Shown here in pieces: positions 1-6,262 of a DNA stretch of 10,838 nucleotides. The position numbers and the translations under genes are program-made. Position 1 is the stretch's first letter; each line of letters opens with the position of its first letter. Under the pieces are notes generated by a model, which was not told the DNA's origin, ran no database searches, and worked only from the letters and a program-made list of their open reading frames with translations. The stretch is taken from NCBI GenBank assembly GCA_031259095.1, contig JAIRLW010000221.1, positions 1-10,838 of the forward strand, read 5' to 3'. Source of the stretch: Planctomycetaceae bacterium (GTDB taxonomy: Bacteria > Planctomycetota > Planctomycetia > Pirellulales > Thermoguttaceae).

Positions 1-129
1 TATTCTGGTGATATCGTTCCGCCGTCTAAGTGGACATGGAAAAGAATTTTTGGTCTTGTTGTTATAGATATTATCATTATAACGATACTGATTATTCTTG
101 TATATAAACAGCGAAAAGGAAAAAAATAA
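1..129 (+). CDS. C-terminal end of a membrane-anchored protein (5' part outside window)
   Basis: Frame 1 is open from the first base to a TAA at 127-129 and gives 42 residues. The sequence starts with a short polar stretch (YSGDIVPPSKWTWKR), followed by one strongly hydrophobic segment of about 20 residues rich in Ile, Val and Leu, and ends with a short basic tail (YKQRKGKK). This is the pattern of a C-terminal single-pass membrane anchor with a positively charged cytoplasmic tail, so the missing N-terminal part is probably outside the cytoplasm. The next gene starts 16 nt downstream, and its AAAGAGG ribosome-binding site overlaps this stop codon, which suggests a shared transcript. The family cannot be named from this fragment. 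Reading the frame as coding is supported by the clean hydrophobic/basic pattern and the tight spacing to the next gene. Confidence 0.6.
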   Translation, partial: YSGDIVPPSKWTWKRIFGLVVIDIIIITILIILVYKQRKGKK

Positions 130-134
130 AGAGG
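130..134 (+). promoter_or_regulatory. Shine-Dalgarno-like site for the DUF1573 gene
   Basis: AGAGG lies 11 nt upstream of the ATG at 146 and directly follows the stop codon of the preceding gene. It supports 146 rather than the TTG at 98. It stands out because most other starts in this window have no purine-rich site in front of them. Confidence 0.5.
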
Positions 135-145
135 ATGCAAGACAA

Positions 146-1207
146 ATGAAACATTTGATTTCAAAATGGTTGCTTGGGACCGTGGTATTACTTGGTATTG
201 CACAAGGTATTCTTATCTATTACGTGTTGCGTCTCTGTACTATGCAACCAGTTCTCCAAATTGATAAGACAGAGATTGATTTTGGAGTGATTCCTTCCGG
301 TGTAAAAGTTACACAGGGTTTTCGTTTGACGAACACAGGAAATTCTGTATTGATTATTAACAAACTCTATACAGGATGCGGTTGTACTGAAGTCAAACTA
401 TCGCGTAATAAGATTGAACCAGGTAAATCTGAAACGTTATTTGTAACAATGGAACTCGAAGGATACGGACAAAAAACAAATATTTATATTTTTTCTAATG
501 ATCCTCAAAAAGCAATTCTACCGTTATCTGTCAAAGCAGAACCGACATTACAATCAGTGATAGAACCTGATATTATTGATTTTGGTCAGATAGAAAGCAA
601 TGAATTACCCGTCAGTAAATCAATTAAATTTTTATTAAATTCACAAAGATTCATCGGTACTGACTTGACCCATCTTTCTTTTACAACAGATGAATCATAT
701 TTAGTTATTGATGATTCCAAACTGCCTGAAAGTAATACCAAACAGATAATAATATCGCTTCAAAAGAATACACCTTTAGGTGATATTTTTACGGACTTAC
801 ATGTTGACGATGGAGATAAAACTACAACCGTAAAGATATTGGGTAATGTCCGCGGTCCGTATTATGCGTTACCCCAGACATTGCTGATTGGACCGGTATC
901 GGACTCTGATAATACTATATCAAAATCTATTGTATTAAAAATGCGCGGCGGTGATACAGAAATAAATTTTCTTGAAATTATCACTCTCGATTTGAGTGAT
1001 TCTCTTAAAGATTTGTTAATTGTTTCGCAAGAAAAGCCGGCGGCCATTTCTGTTGTGATGCATCCGTCTTTATACACTGGAGTTTGGTCTTCTCATAAAA
1101 TCTACGGAACAATCCGAGTAAAATGTAACAGCCATAATACTCTTCCTCATGAAGTTAATATACCCGTATTAGTTACATTAAAAGTTCCTAAAATAAAAGA
1201 CCGGTAA
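146..1207 (+). CDS. DUF1573-family membrane-anchored protein
   Basis: A protein of 353 residues. Residues about 7-30 form one hydrophobic segment (signal anchor or uncleaved signal), placing the rest outside the cytoplasm. Residues about 36-130 match a DUF1573 domain: the LxIDKTEIDFGVIPSG opening, the LTNTGNSVL strand, the GCGCT signature around 77-81 and an EPGKSETL turn. A second Ig-like beta-sandwich appears to start near residue 139 (IEPDIIDFGQIES), and the remaining C-terminal part also looks beta-rich. DUF1573 proteins are common in Planctomycetota and Bacteroidota and resemble ASPM/SPD-2/Hydin-type Ig folds; their biochemical role is not established. The ATG at 146 is preferred because AGAGG lies at 130-134 and the hydrophobic anchor follows at once; a TTG at 98 would add 16 charged residues and overlap the previous gene. 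The glycosyltransferase gene starts 22 nt after the stop, so co-transcription is likely. Confidence 0.85.
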   Translation: MKHLISKWLLGTVVLLGIAQGILIYYVLRLCTMQPVLQIDKTEIDFGVIPSGVKVTQGFRLTNTGNSVLIINKLYTGCGCTEVKLSRNKIEPGKSETLFVTMELEGYGQKTNIYIFSNDPQKAILPLSVKAEPTLQSVIEPDIIDFGQIESNELPVSKSIKFLLNSQRFIGTDLTHLSFTTDESYLVIDDSKLPESNTKQIIISLQKNTPLGDIFTDLHVDDGDKTTTVKILGNVRGPYYALPQTLLIGPVSDSDNTISKSIVLKMRGGDTEINFLEIITLDLSDSLKDLLIVSQEKPAAISVVMHPSLYTGVWSSHKIYGTIRVKCNSHNTLPHEVNIPVLVTLKVPKIKDR

Positions 1208-1229
1208 ATTATCATCTATTATTTCTGCA

Positions 1230-2966
1230 ATGATACAAAAAATGGCTTGGCGGATAAGATATTTTTTTATAACATTGTTACTCTGTATTCAAGCAACATT
1301 GCTCAGTATTCTTTCATGGCAAACGTCCATGAATCATACAGAATTAGGGCATGTTGGATCCGCCGTCTATTTTTATCATACTTTTCGTTTTGATGTTTTT
1401 CATGTCAATCCTCCACTGACACGTTATATTGTCAGCGGATGCCTAAACATTGTGGAAACAGAACAGGGGAAAAAATATAAGTCTCCAGACACTGGGAAAC
1501 GTTATGAATGGCAGATTGGTAATTCCTTTATCAATGCTAATACTCCTCAATTGATTCATTTATATCTTTTTTTTGCGCGGTGTTCTTTTATTCCTATCAT
1601 ACTGTTAGGCAGCTATTTTGGTTATCAATTGGCCGTTGAATTGTATGGTCAAGTTTCGGGGATTATTTTTCTCCTTCTTTGGATATTTTCGCCATTGGTT
1701 TTATCTTGGGGGGCAACGCTCTGTCCTGATGTTTGTGCTGCGTCACTTGGAATTATTGGTATTTATACATTTTGGCATTGGCTCCAAACACCAACATGGC
1801 GCAAAACAATTATAGCGGGAATCTGTCTTGGACTTTTACCGCTCACGAAACTCACATGGATTATTGCATTACCGTTATGGATCATTATTTGGGCTATATG
1901 GACATTACCATACTATTTTTTTAAGGTAAAACCGAATATTCCAAGGATTATTCCAAGTTGGAAACAATTAATAATGATTATTTTCATCAGCATTTATCTA
2001 ATTAACATGGGATATCTTTTTGATGGTTCATTCCAATTACTTAAAGATTACAAATTTATTAGCCAAACATTAACCGGTCTCAATATTAGTGATAAAATAC
2101 AAACAGTTAAAACAGGTAATCGATTTACGAATTCATGGTTGGGCTATATTTGTATTCCATTACCAAGTGAATTCGTGCAGGGAATAGATACACAAAAATT
2201 TGACTTTGAACGAGGAATCGAATCCTATTGGCGAGGTGAATACTCTAAACACGGTTGGTATCATTATTATGCTTATATAATTCTGATTAAAGAACCACTT
2301 GGTACGTTACTTTTAGGAATATCGGCAATCCTTGTAACTTGTTTTTTACCAAAATATAATAATTGGCAAAACGAAATAGTTATCTTTTTACCATGTGTTG
2401 TACTTTTTATTTTTGTAAGTAGTCAAACCGGTTTTTCGCTTCACCCTCGCTATATTATTCCAGCATTGCCATTCGCATATATTGGGATCAGTAAACTCGG
2501 ACAATCGTTTGCCAAAAGGCAAAAAACTCTTTCTGCGATCATGATAGGTTTGTTGATTTGGATGTTATGGAGCAGTCTCTATTGCTTTCCTCATTCAATG
2601 TCGTATTTTAATGAATTAATTGGTGGTTTTCAAAATGCTCCGAAACATTTGCTTGGTAGTAATATAGATTGGGGACAAAATTCGTACTTTCTCCAAAAAT
2701 GGTATAATAAACACCAGGAAGCAAGACCTATTAAAATCGCCTATTCAAGTATAGAATCATTAGATCGACTTGGCATTAAGAACAATCAACAACCACTAGA
2801 AAACCCTGAATCCGGTTGGTTTATGATTGGAGTGAATGAACTTTATAGTTCATCGAAACGATACGAATACTTCAAACAATTTGAACCAGTTGACAGAATA
2901 GGCTATTCAATCTATATTTATCATCTAACGTATGAGGAAATCAATCGCCTATGCCCCAAAAAATAA
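1230..2966 (+). CDS. PMT/GT39-like integral membrane glycosyltransferase
   Basis: A protein of 578 residues with many hydrophobic segments (about 10-30, 112-137, 141-161, 168-185, 192-230, 247-264, 345-373, 384-400, 408-423, 435-452), a typical GT-C fold pattern. Family landmarks are the first extracytoplasmic loop after TM1 with an acidic residue (NHTELGH, Glu38) and NPPL at about 60-63, the GWYHYYAYIILIKEP block (342-356), the HPRYIIPALPF block (405-415) and GSNIDWGQN (476-484), which are characteristic of PMT/ArnT-like lipid-linked sugar transferases in Planctomycetota. Such enzymes move a sugar from a polyprenyl-phosphate carrier onto an acceptor outside the cytoplasm. Donor and acceptor cannot be read from sequence. 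The usual Asp-Glu pair of ArnT-type loops is reduced to Thr-Glu here. The ATG at 1230 has no Shine-Dalgarno sequence; an in-frame ATG at 1242 is an alternative. It follows the DUF1573 gene by 22 nt, so translation is probably linked. Confidence 0.85.
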   Translation: MIQKMAWRIRYFFITLLLCIQATLLSILSWQTSMNHTELGHVGSAVYFYHTFRFDVFHVNPPLTRYIVSGCLNIVETEQGKKYKSPDTGKRYEWQIGNSFINANTPQLIHLYLFFARCSFIPIILLGSYFGYQLAVELYGQVSGIIFLLLWIFSPLVLSWGATLCPDVCAASLGIIGIYTFWHWLQTPTWRKTIIAGICLGLLPLTKLTWIIALPLWIIIWAIWTLPYYFFKVKPNIPRIIPSWKQLIMIIFISIYLINMGYLFDGSFQLLKDYKFISQTLTGLNISDKIQTVKTGNRFTNSWLGYICIPLPSEFVQGIDTQKFDFERGIESYWRGEYSKHGWYHYYAYIILIKEPLGTLLLGISAILVTCFLPKYNNWQNEIVIFLPCVVLFIFVSSQTGFSLHPRYIIPALPFAYIGISKLGQSFAKRQKTLSAIMIGLLIWMLWSSLYCFPHSMSYFNELIGGFQNAPKHLLGSNIDWGQNSYFLQKWYNKHQEARPIKIAYSSIESLDRLGIKNNQQPLENPESGWFMIGVNELYSSSKRYEYFKQFEPVDRIGYSIYIYHLTYEEINRLCPKK

Positions 2967-3051
2967 CCGCAGATCAAGACAAATTTGAAAATACTCCCAT
3001 TTAAATTCAATTTCGTATTTGTTTGATTTATTTTTGGAAACCTTTAATTAT

Positions 3052-3151
3052 GGGAACTTCTAAAAACTTAATTTTTTTACTCCAAAAATATTTGCAAGTC
3101 CTTATTTTTTAAGGATATGATTTTTAGGAAACATAGTTTTTAGAAGTTCCC
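3052..3151. mobile_element. 100-bp MITE-like element with 17-bp perfect terminal inverted repeats
   Basis: GGGAACTTCTAAAAACT at 3052-3068 is the exact reverse complement of 3135-3151. The element is flanked on both sides by TTAT (3048-3051 and 3152-3155), consistent with a 4-bp target duplication, although in such AT-rich DNA this can occur by chance. Inside it, TCCTTA at 3099-3104 pairs with TAAGGA at 3110-3115 across a 5-nt loop. It has no coding capacity. It would be mobilised, if at all, by a transposase elsewhere in the genome. Alternatively it could work as a transcription terminator after the glycosyltransferase gene, but the gap from its stop codon (85 nt) and the lack of GC in the arms make this less attractive. 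Confidence 0.6.
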
Positions 3152-3184
3152 TTATTTCTTTTTAATCGCAAAATTTTATAACAA

Positions 3185-3271
3185 ATCGTTTGTCCCTTAA
3201 ATCTTTGTCCCTAATGTCCTTTTTATTTTATAGGGACATTAGGAACGATAGAGATTAAGAGGACAAATAAT
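3185..3271. repeat. 87-nt imperfect hairpin with GTCCC-rich arm (copy A)
   Basis: The left end reads ATCGTTTGTCCC and the right end AGGACAAATAAT. Pairing is good over most of the arms: TTTGTCC-CTTAA against TTAAGAGGACAAA with one bulge, and CTAATGTCC (3211-3219) against GGACATTAG (3234-3242), with a loop of about 14 nt. The left arm itself contains recurring GTCC units. A second hairpin with the same outer ends and the same 87-nt length lies at 4918-5004. No T-run follows it, so it is not a typical intrinsic terminator. Confidence 0.6.
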
Positions 3272-3290
3272 CAAAATCAATTGTGTTTTA

Positions 3291-3296
3291 TATAAT
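3291..3296 (+). promoter_or_regulatory. Possible -10 element for the gene at 3355
   Basis: A perfect TATAAT lies 58 nt upstream of the start codon. The expected -35 position (about 3268-3273) holds TAATCA, a poor match, so this is a weak call in AT-rich DNA. If real, the transcript would begin near 3303 and the 17-nt box at 3307-3323 would lie at the very 5' end of the leader. Confidence 0.25.
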
Positions 3297-3306
3297 AATG
3301 AAGAGG

Positions 3307-3323
3307 TATTTTTAAAGATTCCC
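3307..3323 (+). promoter_or_regulatory. Conserved 17-nt upstream box (copy 1), TATTTTTAAAGATTCCC
   Basis: This differs by one base from the box at 5044-5060 and lies 31 nt before its gene's ATG. Its reverse complement (GGGAATCTTTAAAAATA) resembles the terminal repeat of the MITE-like element at 3052-3151. It can therefore be read either as a leader or promoter element or as the remaining end of an old mobile element. Confidence 0.45.
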
Positions 3324-3354
3324 TTTCCTAAACTTTTATCAACTTTCAATTATT

Positions 3355-4875
3355 ATGGCTAAAAAAACGGAATTTTCACTGGAGATGGTCAAAAAGTATA
3401 TTTTTTGGGCATGTATTCCCATCGGATTACTTTTTCCGGCTTTTACCACCTACTCGGCGGTAACCAGTATCACCAAAGCGTTTAAAGACCGCAAAACTGC
3501 TTTGGAAAATACCAAAAAAACAACGGAAGGAATCGGTTCCGACCGAAGTCATCCGAATGAACTCACCATTACCGATATCCAAAACTGTAGTAAGGAGTTG
3601 CGGGTTCGGGTGAAGCAGGCTTGGGCGACACTCGAAAAAGATCAACGCGAACGGAATCTTTGGCCTTCGATATTGGAAGAAGAGTTTAAAGAAGAAGTTG
3701 CGAAATTAAAATTCTTTGACGAAATGACCATTAATGCCCGCGAGACTTATCTCAATTTTGTGGAAAAGTATCTTCCTAATCTTGAAATTTTTGTTGATCG
3801 GCGGCGTATTCAACAAAAGAATGATAAGGGAGAATGGGAAGAAATGGAACTAGACCTCACAACAGCAGCGACCGGTGGTAATGCTTCACTAGAGGGCAGG
3901 GGCGGAGATCGTAGTAGAGACGGAATCGGAACGCCTGATATTATGGGAATAACCGAATCCGCTCTTCCGCTTGGTTCCAACGGAGAAGAAATTTATCGTT
4001 ACGTTGGAACGGTCGATTGGCCCAACCCTGAAACACGAACAGTGACATCTTCGTGGGTAAAACTTCCAATGTCGAATGAAGTCTGGTTTGCTCAGGAAGA
4101 ACTTTGGGTTTATCACGCTCTTCTTTCCGTGATCAAAGAATCCAACGCCGAAGCAACAGGACCGCATAACGCCGTCGTTAAACGTATTGAAAATCTATTG
4201 ATTGGTCAAGCGGCGGCGGCGGAGTTGGCATCGCGATCTTCGAGCCGAATGAGTGGTTCGAGCAGTGCGTCGTCCGGCATGAATCCGTCTGAAAGGTATT
4301 CATCTTCGGAGGATCCTTCCGGTGATGGTGTTGGCGGAATTACGGTTGCGCGAACAGAAGAAGATGTTATTGCCATCAAAAGGAATAACCGTTATGTCGA
4401 TGATAAAGCAAAACCGCTTAGAGCCGATGAAAAAGCTCCGTTTGATCAATTTAACCGAATGCCGATTTGTCTCCGGTTGATTGTTGACCAACGGCGAATA
4501 CCGGAAATTCTCGTCAACTGTGCCAATTGTTCTATGCCGATTGATGTGTTGTGGGTACGAATTAATCCGGCGGCAACAAAACCGTTTGATCTAGGAGCCT
4601 ACGACCCCTCTATTACCGCTTCCGGCAACGCAGGCGGCGGAGGAGGTAGTGGTATGAGCGATATGGGCGACGGCGGAGGTTACAGATCATCAGGAGGAGG
4701 ACGAACAACTGCAACCGCTGACGATACACAAGTGCAAATCGATAGTATCGGAGGTCTCTATGGAACAGACGCCATTCCAATTGAAATTTACGGTTGTATC
4801 AATATTTTCAATCCGGTCGAACACGGCGGATTACAACAACAAGAGGAACCGACAACGGAAACTACTAATCCCTGA
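3355..4875 (+). CDS. Large single-pass membrane protein with Ser/Gly-rich loops, first of a pair
   Basis: A protein of 506 residues. After a basic N-terminus, one hydrophobic segment (about 14-36) anchors it, leaving roughly 470 residues outside the cytoplasm (positive-inside rule). Residues 75-165 look helical and charged. A conserved-looking block EVWFAQEELWVYHALL lies around 242-257. Low-complexity insertions follow: a Ser-rich run at about 293-325 and a Gly-rich run at about 423-450. Residues 370-405 contain VDQRRIPEILVNCANCSMPIDV. The overall plan is the same as that of the 625-residue protein at 6263. I recall such pairs in Planctomycetota, where I would guess a role in a pilus- or secretion-like envelope complex (compare PilN/PilO or Amuc_1100-type proteins), but this is not shown by the sequence. 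The ATG is chosen because the anchor follows directly; no Shine-Dalgarno site is visible. G+C looks higher than in the genes upstream. Confidence 0.75.
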   Translation: MAKKTEFSLEMVKKYIFWACIPIGLLFPAFTTYSAVTSITKAFKDRKTALENTKKTTEGIGSDRSHPNELTITDIQNCSKELRVRVKQAWATLEKDQRERNLWPSILEEEFKEEVAKLKFFDEMTINARETYLNFVEKYLPNLEIFVDRRRIQQKNDKGEWEEMELDLTTAATGGNASLEGRGGDRSRDGIGTPDIMGITESALPLGSNGEEIYRYVGTVDWPNPETRTVTSSWVKLPMSNEVWFAQEELWVYHALLSVIKESNAEATGPHNAVVKRIENLLIGQAAAAELASRSSSRMSGSSSASSGMNPSERYSSSEDPSGDGVGGITVARTEEDVIAIKRNNRYVDDKAKPLRADEKAPFDQFNRMPICLRLIVDQRRIPEILVNCANCSMPIDVLWVRINPAATKPFDLGAYDPSITASGNAGGGGGSGMSDMGDGGGYRSSGGGRTTATADDTQVQIDSIGGLYGTDAIPIEIYGCINIFNPVEHGGLQQQEEPTTETTNP

Positions 4876-4917
4876 TAACGCAAAATAACCGTTTTTGACC
4901 ACAACGTTTTATGAAAA

Positions 4918-5004
4918 ATCATTTGTCCCTAATTGTCCCTTTAGTCCCTAACGTTTCTCTAAAAAAGGACTTTAGGGACGATTGGGACTAAGGGGACAAA
5001 TGAT
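4918..5004. repeat. 87-nt imperfect hairpin with GTCCC-rich arm (copy B)
   Basis: ATCATTTGTCCC at 4918-4929 pairs perfectly with GGGACAAATGAT at 4993-5004, and GTCCCTAA at 4944-4951 pairs with TTAGGGAC at 4972-4979, leaving a 20-nt apical loop. The left arm carries three GTCCC units (4926-4930, 4935-4939, 4944-4948). Outer ends and total length agree with copy A at 3185-3271, while the inside has diverged but keeps pairing. It lies 42 nt after the stop of the previous gene and could also help end its transcript, although no T-run follows. Confidence 0.6.
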
Positions 5005-5024
5005 CAATTAACTAATAATCTCAT

Positions 5025-5041
5025 ATTTGTTTTTAACAAAT
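5025..5041. repeat. Small palindrome ATTTGTT-TTT-AACAAAT
   Basis: Seven-base perfect arms (5025-5031 and 5035-5041) around TTT lie just upstream of the 17-nt box of the Rpn-like gene. It could be an operator-like site or a minor RNA hairpin. No counterpart is seen at the same place in front of the gene at 3355. Confidence 0.3.
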
Positions 5042-5043
5042 AG

Positions 5044-5060
5044 TATTTTTAGAGATTCCC
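5044..5060 (+). promoter_or_regulatory. Conserved 17-nt upstream box (copy 2), TATTTTTAGAGATTCCC
   Basis: Matches 16 of 17 bases of the box at 3307-3323, in the same orientation and at a similar distance (25 nt) before the start codon. It also resembles, in reverse complement, the ends of the two MITE-like elements in this window. Confidence 0.45.
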
Positions 5061-5085
5061 AACAAAATTTTCACGAAATTTTTTT

Positions 5086-6171
5086 ATGATAACAGAATTT
5101 CCCAAATTATCGGCAGCATTCGAACTTGCTCATCCGCATGATTTACTTGCACGGTATTTTCTTGTTGACAGGGAATTGATGGCAAGTATGCTGGAACATT
5201 ACGACAATACAGGTCTAGTTCGTTGGCTTGATCTTAAAGCGTTACAGTGTGAATCTCCGGTTACAATAGACTATAATTTACAAGAAGTTATCGGTGATTT
5301 GCGTTTTTCCGTGAAGTTCTTAAACGGTAACTTCTCCAAAGTGTTTCTGTTTTTCGAACATCAATCCACAAAAGTTAAATTCTATTCGCTTCATTGCTTA
5401 CGTAAAATATTAGAATTTTACGAAGAATGGCAGACTGATCCCCAAAACGCCGTCACTGAAGGCGTAAAATTTCCATATCCGCTTGTCGTTATACTTTATC
5501 ACGGCAATATTTCATGGAACGAATTGTTACAAATAAAAGATTTGATTGCAGTACCGCAAGGTGTGGACGGCAAGGTGTTATGGTTTCAGGTCATTATGAT
5601 TGATTTGTCCAAGATTCAGCGCGAAACGTTACAAGGACATCCGGCATTGATCGCTCTTTTGGATATGTTACAATCGTATTCGGAAGGAAAGTTGCCGGAA
5701 AATTTGGGACGAATTGTCGGATACTTCGATGAAATCAAAACTGATCCGCGAACAAAAAATTGGTTAAACTCAATGGTCATTTACACTCTAGCAACCACTA
5801 AAATCAATAAAGACGTTGTTGTTAATGAATTTTCAAAAATTTTAGATAAAAAGGAGACCGAAAATATGATCATGTCAACGATGGAAGAATTGTACACCAA
5901 CGGTAAACTCGAAGGTAAACTTGAAGGAAAACTCGAAGGTAAACTCGAAGGTAAACTTGAAGGTAAACTCGAAGGTAAACTCGAAGGTAAAACGGAAAAA
6001 GCGATTCAAAATATTCTTAGATTGCTTAATAATCGTTTTCACAAAGTGCCGGAATCTGTTTCACATACCGTTAACTCTTATACGGATTTAACGGTGTTGG
6101 ATTCACTTTTTGACCGTGCGTGTAAATGCGAGACTTTGGTAGAATTTGAACGCGACCTTGTGAATCACTGA
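5086..6171 (+). CDS. Rpn/YhgA-family PD-(D/E)XK nuclease (recombination-promoting nuclease, Transposase_31-like) with DUF4351-like C-terminus
   Basis: A protein of 361 residues. It opens with the HPHDLLARYF motif (His18-Asp19) typical of the family. The nuclease core shows Asp71 in GDLRFSVKF and Glu91-His-Gln93 in FFEHQS, the D...ExQ variant of the PD-(D/E)XK active site, then YHGNISW (138-144). Residues 273-300 are seven GKLE repeats (a predicted charged helix or coiled coil), and 306-360 resemble a DUF4351 domain (NILRLLNNRFHKVPESV...). In E. coli, Rpn proteins are DNA nucleases that promote RecA-independent recombination and act against phage; a short C-terminal product translated from inside the gene inhibits the toxin. 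All key residues seem present, so the protein is probably intact. The gene interrupts a pair of related membrane-protein genes and has its own hairpin-box leader. The ATG at 5086 has no Shine-Dalgarno site. Confidence 0.85.
   Translation: MITEFPKLSAAFELAHPHDLLARYFLVDRELMASMLEHYDNTGLVRWLDLKALQCESPVTIDYNLQEVIGDLRFSVKFLNGNFSKVFLFFEHQSTKVKFYSLHCLRKILEFYEEWQTDPQNAVTEGVKFPYPLVVILYHGNISWNELLQIKDLIAVPQGVDGKVLWFQVIMIDLSKIQRETLQGHPALIALLDMLQSYSEGKLPENLGRIVGYFDEIKTDPRTKNWLNSMVIYTLATTKINKDVVVNEFSKILDKKETENMIMSTMEELYTNGKLEGKLEGKLEGKLEGKLEGKLEGKLEGKTEKAIQNILRLLNNRFHKVPESVSHTVNSYTDLTVLDSLFDRACKCETLVEFERDLVNH
5851..5856 (+). promoter_or_regulatory. Strong internal Shine-Dalgarno sequence AAGGAG
   Basis: It lies 9 nt upstream of the in-frame ATG at 5866 inside the Rpn-like gene. 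The main start codons at 1230, 3355, 5086, 6263 and 8260 have nothing comparable. Confidence 0.4.
5866..6171 (+). CDS. Candidate internally initiated C-terminal product of the Rpn-like gene (possible antitoxin)
   Basis: AAGGAG at 5851-5856 is followed after 9 nt by an ATG at 5866 in the reading frame of the parent gene (codon 261). The product would have 101 residues: a short leader, the seven GKLE repeats and the DUF4351-like C-terminal domain, without any nuclease residues. This is the layout of the intragenic small Rpn antitoxins described in E. coli. The Shine-Dalgarno sequence is the best in the window, yet it falls on ordinary Lys-Lys-Glu codons, so it may be chance, and it is unknown how strongly this organism depends on such sites. 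Confidence 0.35.
   Translation: MIMSTMEELYTNGKLEGKLEGKLEGKLEGKLEGKLEGKLEGKTEKAIQNILRLLNNRFHKVPESVSHTVNSYTDLTVLDSLFDRACKCETLVEFERDLVNH
5902..5997 (+). repeat. 12-bp tandem repeat, seven copies plus one degenerate, coding for GKLE units
   Basis: The unit GGTAAACTCGAA runs from 5902 to 5985 in seven copies. The variants are CTT for CTC in copies 2 and 5 and GGA for GGT in copy 3; an eighth, degenerate unit (GGTAAAACGGAA) ends at 5997. Because the unit is a multiple of 3, gain or loss of copies keeps the frame and only changes the length of the predicted helix between the nuclease and the C-terminal domain. The near-identity at DNA level points to recent slippage or selection. Confidence 0.95.
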
Positions 6172-6202
6172 GATGATTTCGGCGTGATTGAATGTTACAA
6201 TG

Positions 6203-6250
6203 ATCGGCAATGCCAAGTCCGGCTTTGGTCGATGAACCTTTTTTTTTTTT
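6203..6250 (+). terminator. Weak hairpin followed by a 12-T run
   Basis: CCAAG at 6213-6217 pairs with CTTTGG at 6223-6228 (one bulge, 5-nt loop), with ATCG/CGAT flanks at 6203-6206 and 6230-6233. A run of 12 T follows at 6239-6250. The gap between stem and T-run is larger than in a classical intrinsic terminator, and the T-run ends only 12 nt before the next start codon, so it may instead be an upstream element of the gene at 6263. Confidence 0.3.
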
Positions 6251-6262
6251 ACAAAAACGACA

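Larger units (their letters stand above)
2967..3354. other. 388-nt AT-rich intergenic region packed with inverted repeats
   Basis: No credible gene is present. The first 85 nt (2967-3051) are AT-rich and show nothing I can name. They are followed by the MITE-like element (3052-3151), a 33-nt spacer, an 87-nt hairpin (3185-3271), a TATAAT sequence (3291-3296) and a 17-nt box (3307-3323) before the start codon at 3355. The region marks a break between the AT-richer upstream genes and the downstream block, and it is the likely promoter region for the gene at 3355. Confidence 0.7.

Noticed and set aside
98..145. TTG at 98 as start of the DUF1573 gene
   Set aside because: It overlaps the preceding gene and adds 16 charged residues before the membrane anchor, while ATG 146 has an AGAGG site upstream.
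862..1077. Minus-strand open frame inside the DUF1573 gene
   Set aside because: No domain, no promoter or ribosome-binding site, and full overlap with a well-supported gene.
3196..4950. Recurring GTCCC units as a CRISPR-like array
   Set aside because: The units are spaced only about 9-14 nt apart within hairpin arms, with no repeat-spacer regularity and no cas genes.
5027..5046. TTGTTT and TAGTAT as a promoter pair for the Rpn-like gene
   Set aside because: The spacer is only 8 nt, far from the 16-18 nt needed.
5902..5997. 12-bp tandem repeat as a CRISPR array or iteron origin
   Set aside because: The copies abut without spacers, stay in the reading frame and encode a typical Rpn-family GKLE-type helix.
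6164..6189. AATCAC/GTGATT inverted repeat at the end of the Rpn-like gene as a terminator
   Set aside because: Six base pairs with a 14-nt loop and no T-run directly after it.
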